Part shown: positions 59,877 through 64,000 of the stretch, in pieces
Layout of the letters: every line of letters starts with the position of its first letter
How positions within the stretch are numbered: position 1 is the first letter of the stretch
DNA from: Anaerolineae bacterium
Lineage (GTDB): Bacteria; Chloroflexota; Anaerolineae; 4572-78; J111
Reading direction: 5' to 3'
NCBI GenBank assembly: GCA_023151115.1
Contig: JAKLJP010000012.1
Span: 124,001 to 188,000, forward strand
DNA length: 64,000 bases
Position numbers and translations under genes: made by a program
Notes under the pieces: model-generated
Seen by the model: only the letters and a program-made list of their open reading frames with translations
Databases searched by the model: none
What the model was told of the DNA's origin: nothing

Positions 59877-60968
59877 TCAAAATCGTTGTTGTAAAATAGC
59901 GATAATCCGTTCGGCGGCGTGTCCATCCCACAGCCGAGGTAAATGGCCTGCTTTATGCTGACCCGCTAAAATACGGCCAGCCGCGGTAACAATTCGTTGC
60001 GGGTCAACGCCGACCAACTCATTGGTGCCTTCGGTGATGGTAATCGGACGTTCCGTATTTTCGCGCAGGGTCAGGCAGGGAATACCCAAAATGGTGGTTT
60101 CTTCCTGGATGCCGCCGGAGTCGGTCAAAACCAGCCGGGCGTGCATCATCAAATTGAGAAACTCCAGATAACCTAACGGCTCAATCAGGCGCAGGTGGGG
60201 CGCAGCGTCGAGTTTGGCTTGTAACCCAAATTCCTCGATGCGGCGCAGGGTGCGAGGATGGGCCGGGAAGAGAATTGGTATTTCCTGTTGAATAGCACTC
60301 AGCGCTGCGAGCAGTCCCTTTAACACCCCCGGCTCGTCAACATTGGAAGGCCGGTGGAGGGTGAGCAAGGCATACTGACCCGATTTCAGGTTGAATTGGG
60401 CCGGCATATCCAAAGCCTCGGCGCGGGCGCGATGTTTGAAAAGCGTATCAATCATCACATTGCCCACCAAAAAGATTTTTTCAGGCGGGATGCCTTCTCG
60501 CTGCAAATTTTCGTCGGCGTCGGGAGAAGTAGTAAAAAGCAGATCGGACAGAACATCGGTCACAAGGCGGTTGATCTCTTCGGGCATGGTCCGGTCAAAG
60601 CTGCGCAGACCCGCTTCGACGTGGGCTACGGGCACTTGCAATTTGGCGGCGGTAATGGTGCAGGCTAACGTCGAGTTGACATCCCCAACCACGATAACCA
60701 GATCGGGTTGGTGTTCCAAAATCGCCTGTTCAAAGGCAAGCATGACCTGCGCCGTCTGTTCGGCGTGGGAACCGGAGCCAATGCCGAGGTAAATATCGGG
60801 TTGGGGCAGGCCGAGTTGGTCGAAAAAAATCTGCGACATTTTGGCGTCGTAGTGCTGGCCGGTGTGCAGCAGGGTTTGGTGGATGTTGGCATGGCGCTGC
60901 ATTTCTTCCACCAGCGGGGCCATTTTCATAAGGTTAGGACGCGCGCCGACGACGTTGAGGATGTTCAT
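59877..60968 (-). CDS. wecB: Non-hydrolysing UDP-N-acetylglucosamine 2-epimerase
   Basis: 363 residues, normal length. NVVGARPNLMKMAPL, LLHTGQHYDAKMSQIFFDQL, GDVNSTLACTITAAKLQVPVAHVEAGLRSFDRTMPEEINR, TLHRPSNVD and TDSGGIQEE are all WecB-type signatures. It interconverts UDP-GlcNAc and UDP-ManNAc, or a WbpI-type uronate version of that pair. It is 6 bp downstream of a glycosyltransferase gene. Confidence 0.93.
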   Translation of the reverse strand: MNILNVVGARPNLMKMAPLVEEMQRHANIHQTLLHTGQHYDAKMSQIFFDQLGLPQPDIYLGIGSGSHAEQTAQVMLAFEQAILEHQPDLVIVVGDVNSTLACTITAAKLQVPVAHVEAGLRSFDRTMPEEINRLVTDVLSDLLFTTSPDADENLQREGIPPEKIFLVGNVMIDTLFKHRARAEALDMPAQFNLKSGQYALLTLHRPSNVDEPGVLKGLLAALSAIQQEIPILFPAHPRTLRRIEEFGLQAKLDAAPHLRLIEPLGYLEFLNLMMHARLVLTDSGGIQEETTILGIPCLTLRENTERPITITEGTNELVGVDPQRIVTAAGRILAGQHKAGHLPRLWDGHAAERIIAILQQRF

Positions 60969-60974
60969 AGATAA

Positions 60975-62108
60975 TCAGCCATGCCCGGCTATCCTTTCAT
61001 ACAACTTTTCCATTTTCTGCATTTCGGCCTGAAAATCACCCACCGTTTTGACCAAATCCAGGTTATTGGCAATTATCTTTTGCCGTAGGGATTGGTCATT
61101 GAGTAAACGGATAATTGCCTCGGCCAGTTGTTGGGGTTCCTGGGCGGGCACGGTCAGCGCATTTTGCCCGTCAATAAATAACTTTTCCAGGTGAGGCAGC
61201 CGGCTTAAAACGACCGGCACGCCACAAGCCATGGCTTCCAGTACAGTGACCGGCAAGCCATCAGAAAGAGGTACGGAGACCACTACATCGGCCAGGCGGT
61301 AAAAAGCCGCCATCTCTTGATAGGGAACCTCACCGGCATAGCGGACGGATCCCTCAACCTTTAAGTCATTTACCAGGCGGCGGATCTGTTCACGATATGC
61401 CTCCCAGCCGGCCGATCTGTTCTCTTTAAAAACAAAAAGCGCCTCGGGTACTTGGGCCAGCACATCAGGGATGGCCGCGACAATGGTATGGATATTATAG
61501 AGGGGGGTAAAAGAGCGCGGGCTGAGAATAACCGGCTGAAGGCCCAGGCCAAGCTGTTCTCGCCAGAGTGTAGCATCCACGGCGGGGTTAAAGTTAGCCA
61601 GATCGGCCCCGATAGTCGTAACATAACCATCCGTAGCGGGATTCATATACTGCCTGGCCACGCTGAGCAGATGGGGCGAAACAGCCGTCACCAGATCAGC
61701 TTTTTTCAAGCTAAAAGGCGTTAACCATTTACCTGCTAATTGAAATGCGCCTTGATCGGCCAGGATGTCGCCGCCCCAAACCGTCAAAACCCAGGGGTGA
61801 AAGCCGGATAAAGCGGCCAGCCAACCGTAATATTTAGCAAAATGAGCGTGGAGCACATCGGGCTTGATGGCGCGGATAAAGCTGTTGATACGCCAGGATG
61901 AAAACAGCAGCGCCAGCCAGCCGTGACCTCGCTGCATGGTTTTTAGAAAAGGCGGCAGTGACAGAATCCGGTGCGCCTTCACCCCGGCTAAAGGGGAAAA
62001 GTGGGGGTGAACCGTTAGCAAATGAACCTCGTGTCCGCGGCGGACAAAGTAATCCAGCCAACGGCGGGTATGGGTGCTACGGGGGTCGGCTAAATAACAA
62101 AGGCGCAT
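60975..62108 (-). CDS. GT4-family glycosyltransferase
   Basis: 377 residues. LCYLADPRSTHTRRWLDYFVRRGHEVHLLT starts the acceptor domain, and KPDVLHAHFAKYYGWLAALSG and VWGGDIL follow. The C-terminal donor domain has SPRSFTPLYNIHTIV and DGLPVTVLEAMACGVPVVLSRLPH, the EX7E-type region. It is a GT-B fold glycosyltransferase of the polysaccharide cluster. It ends 6 bp before wecB and starts 3 bp after the nucleotidyltransferase stop, so all are one transcript. Confidence 0.88.
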   Translation of the reverse strand: MRLCYLADPRSTHTRRWLDYFVRRGHEVHLLTVHPHFSPLAGVKAHRILSLPPFLKTMQRGHGWLALLFSSWRINSFIRAIKPDVLHAHFAKYYGWLAALSGFHPWVLTVWGGDILADQGAFQLAGKWLTPFSLKKADLVTAVSPHLLSVARQYMNPATDGYVTTIGADLANFNPAVDATLWREQLGLGLQPVILSPRSFTPLYNIHTIVAAIPDVLAQVPEALFVFKENRSAGWEAYREQIRRLVNDLKVEGSVRYAGEVPYQEMAAFYRLADVVVSVPLSDGLPVTVLEAMACGVPVVLSRLPHLEKLFIDGQNALTVPAQEPQQLAEAIIRLLNDQSLRQKIIANNLDLVKTVGDFQAEMQKMEKLYERIAGHG

Positions 62109-62111
62109 AAA

Positions 62112-62822
62112 TTACTCATCCGGCAGAAACTCTGAGCGATGGATTTCAAACTTTTGGATAGCCTCCTGGTAGTCATCGGGCCGGCCTATATCTAACCAAT
62201 ATCCACTGTAACGGTAGCTGCTCACCTTTTGCCCCTGTTGCAGCAGACGCAGCACCAACTCCGGCAGGTCGAGGCGCTGGCCGGGTTGGATGTAATTGAG
62301 CACGGCGGGTTCAAAAATGTAGATGCCGGTGCTAACGGAATAATGAAACGTGGGTTTTTCGATGTAATTGGTGACCCAGTTATCGGCGTCAAACTCAAGC
62401 ACGCCCAGATCAATTTTTACATCGCGTTGATAGGTGGCCAATGTCGCAATCGCTCCCCGCTCGCGGTGATAGCGCCACATCTCGCTGTAGTCGAGCGTGG
62501 TCAGCAAATCGCCGTTCATTACCAAAAAGGTTTCATTTAAATCTGGAACCATAGCGATGGGGCCGGCTGTGCCTAACGGTGTTTCTTCACGGGAATAGCT
62601 CAAATTGAGATGATATTTACGTCCATCGCCACAATAAGCCATCAACAACTCGGCCAGGTAGCCCACGGCCAAAGTGATGTCGTTGAACCGGTGATGGGCC
62701 AACTGGCGGATGACAATTTCCAGGATGGGCACATCGCTGATGGGCATCAGCGGCTTGGGTAGGATGGTGGTGTAGGGGGCCAGGCGGGCGCCTTTGCCGC
62801 CGGCCAGAATGATTGCTTTCAT
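62112..62822 (-). CDS. Sugar nucleotidyltransferase
   Basis: 236 residues from the ATG preceded by GAGG; a GTG 4 codons upstream overlaps the previous stop. KAIILAGGKGARLAPYTTILPKPLMPI is the nucleotide-binding GGxGxRL...PKP motif, and NGDLLTTLDY carries the metal-binding Asp. It joins a sugar 1-phosphate to a nucleotide. In LegB-containing clusters such enzymes resemble the guanylyltransferase that makes GDP-glucosamine (inference). Confidence 0.85.
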   Translation of the reverse strand: MKAIILAGGKGARLAPYTTILPKPLMPISDVPILEIVIRQLAHHRFNDITLAVGYLAELLMAYCGDGRKYHLNLSYSREETPLGTAGPIAMVPDLNETFLVMNGDLLTTLDYSEMWRYHRERGAIATLATYQRDVKIDLGVLEFDADNWVTNYIEKPTFHYSVSTGIYIFEPAVLNYIQPGQRLDLPELVLRLLQQGQKVSSYRYSGYWLDIGRPDDYQEAIQKFEIHRSEFLPDE

Positions 62823-62830
62823 CGGCGTCC

Positions 62831-63820
62831 TCACACGGCATAGCGGTCTGGTTGATATAATTCAAGATGGCCGGCAATCCAGTCAATGGTTTGTTGCAGG
62901 CCTGCGGTCAGGGATACTTGCGGCTGCCAGCCAATCAAGGTTTGGGCTTTTTGGTTGGAGGCGTGCAGGCGCAGCACCTCGCTCTTCTCCGGTCTGAGGC
63001 GCTGGGTTTCGGTGACAATTTTTGGGGTTTTGCCCAATAAGGCAAATATTTTGTCGGCTAATTCCCCAATCGTAATGGTTGCCCCCACCCCCAAATTAAT
63101 TTCCTGGCCGATGGCGGCGTCGGCGCTGGCGGCGTGTAAAAAACCGGCGGCGGTATCGGTGACAAAGGTAAAGTCTCGAGAAGGCGTTAAGCTGCCCAAA
63201 TGAACCTCGTTTTTTGTCAGGGCCTGGGTAATAATCGTGGGGATAATGGCTCTGGCCGATTGGCGCGGGCCGTAAGTATTGAAGGGTCGCAGCGTCGTCA
63301 CCGGCAGGTCGAAGGAGCGATAGAAACTTTCGGCAATTTTATCCGCGCCGATTTTGCTGGCTGAGTAGGGCGATTGGCCTTGCAGTGGATGGGCCTCGTC
63401 AATGGGCACGTACTGAGCCGTACCGTAGACTTCGCTGGTTGAGGTGTGAACCACTCGCCGGATGTTCTCCTCGCGGGCCGCCATCAACACATTGAGCGTG
63501 CCCAGCACATTGGTCTCAATCACCTCGCGGGGGTGAAGGTAGGAGTAGGGAATGGCAATAAGCGCCCCCAGGTGAAAAACGGTGTCTGTGCCCCGCACGG
63601 CCGCCCGCACGGCTTCGACATCGCGCAAGTCGCCGGCGATAATTTGCAGGTGGGCGTAAATATCAGAGGGGAGCAGGCGCAACAAGCCGGCCTCGCCCCG
63701 CGAATTGTAACGGACAAAAGCGCGCACATGCGCGCCTTCCTCAACCAACCGCTCGGTGAGATGGCTGGCGATAAAACCGCCTGCGCCGGTGACTAAAACT
63801 TCTTTCCCTTGCCAGTTCAT
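62831..63820 (-). CDS. NAD-dependent 4,6-dehydratase (LegB-like)
   Basis: 329 residues from the ATG with AGGA upstream; the open frame extends 11 codons further without support. It opens NWQGKEVLVTGAGGFIASHLTERLVEEGAHVRAFVRYNSRGEAG, typical of LegB-type dehydratases. The SDR active site is TSEVYGTA (Thr) and YSASKIGADK (Tyr, Lys). It should make a 4-keto-6-deoxy UDP-HexNAc. No LegC or NeuB-type gene is in the window. It is the first complete gene of the leftward cluster, just after the 123-bp repeat. Confidence 0.85.
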   Translation of the reverse strand: MNWQGKEVLVTGAGGFIASHLTERLVEEGAHVRAFVRYNSRGEAGLLRLLPSDIYAHLQIIAGDLRDVEAVRAAVRGTDTVFHLGALIAIPYSYLHPREVIETNVLGTLNVLMAAREENIRRVVHTSTSEVYGTAQYVPIDEAHPLQGQSPYSASKIGADKIAESFYRSFDLPVTTLRPFNTYGPRQSARAIIPTIITQALTKNEVHLGSLTPSRDFTFVTDTAAGFLHAASADAAIGQEINLGVGATITIGELADKIFALLGKTPKIVTETQRLRPEKSEVLRLHASNQKAQTLIGWQPQVSLTAGLQQTIDWIAGHLELYQPDRYAV

Positions 63821-63837
63821 GGATTTATCCTGAAATT

Positions 63838-63960
63838 GTAACTGCTCAGGCATGTCATTTCGACCGAAGGGAGAAATCTCCTAATCCGTGGTTTGCAGAC
63901 AACGGTCTTAAAGATTTCTCGGCTTTCAGCCTCGAAATGACATGAGGGCTGAGTAATTAC
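63838..63960. repeat. Inverted repeat of 123 bp, CATGTCATTTCGA family, copy 3
   Basis: It starts GTAACTGCTCAGG, CATGTCATTTCGAC, and ends CTCGAAATGACATGAGGGCT, GAGTAATTAC. Both outer arms are intact, and the inverse aligns with 40243-40364 along its length. Confidence 0.8.
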
Positions 63961-63967
63961 CTGAAAT

Positions 63968-64000
63968 TTAAGATTTTACTTTTTGCCGCCAATCATCGAG
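63968..64000 (-). CDS. Possible 3' end of a leftward gene
   Basis: The minus strand reads LDDWRQKVKS and then TAA. This looks like an ordinary protein C-terminus, but only ten codons are visible and the frame could be chance. Confidence 0.3.
   Translation of the reverse strand, partial: LDDWRQKVKS

Noticed and set aside
1..64000. Prophage or integrative element
   Set aside because: No integrase, capsid, terminase or conjugation gene and no tRNA attachment site were seen; the mobile content is limited to small repeats and the GxxExxY cassette.

Overview
The window looks like a chromosomal segment of an uncultured bacterium, most likely a Chloroflexota (Anaerolineae/Caldilineae-like). This rests on gene content: an nSTAND ATPase with a WD40-type tail, a MoxR/DUF58/VWA operon, a ScyD-like secreted propeller with an LPTSG-type sorting end, a non-pyrrolysine MttB homologue and lipoproteins with acidic linkers. 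There is no 16S rRNA gene in the window, so the assignment is an inference. No tRNA, rRNA, CRISPR array or complete insertion sequence was seen.

Layout. 1-1970: a MarR regulator with matching palindromes on both sides, a YitT-type membrane protein and an orphan Phd-type antitoxin. 1971-18083: a methylated-amine (glycine betaine, dimethylglycine, sarcosine) import and breakdown region. It holds an FAD/GcvT dehydrogenase, a sarcosine oxidase-type enzyme, a folate-binding aminomethyltransferase, an iron alcohol dehydrogenase, an MttB-family methyltransferase, a GntR regulator, a ProX lipoprotein, a double-length ProW permease and a ProV ATPase. A phosphofructokinase lies between proX and proW. 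18720-24676: secreted or surface proteins (hydrolase, cytochrome c lipoprotein, ScyD-like propeller, EEP-family phosphatase) and MsrB. 24713-31121: ECF sigma factor, probable anti-sigma factor, TolB-like propeller and a CotH/lamin-tail surface protein, all leftward. 31122-32148: 1 kb without genes, filled with MITE-like inverted repeats. 32149-43707: two receiver proteins and a MoxR-VWA-BatA-DUF58 operon, followed by a membrane protein and a peptidase MA protein. 44086-49818: a small cysteine protein, an nSTAND ATPase with a structured leader and a truncated end, a transhydrogenase, a BtpA protein and a cyclophilin. 49907-63820: a leftward polysaccharide cluster with WbpA-, WbpB-, WbpD- and WecB-like enzymes, AsnB, two GT4 glycosyltransferases, a nucleotidyltransferase, a LegB-like dehydratase and an O-antigen ligase/TPR protein.

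The most unusual content is repetitive DNA. Short-period arrays (mostly exact 7-bp, sometimes 8- to 10-bp units), usually with an inverted second half, occur at many sites. They sit in intergenic gaps, at stop codons that they supply themselves, and in frame inside coding sequences (nSTAND ATPase, VWA proteins, sarcosine oxidase). A GxxExxY gene is bounded by arms of the same style. There are also several families of longer imperfect palindromes, including a perfect 119-bp inverted duplication whose end carries a promoter, a three-copy family of about 123 bp, a two-copy family of about 100 bp, and a hairpin found three times just upstream of genes. These repeats, and the cloverleaf-like leader before the nSTAND gene, are the best candidates for undescribed biology.
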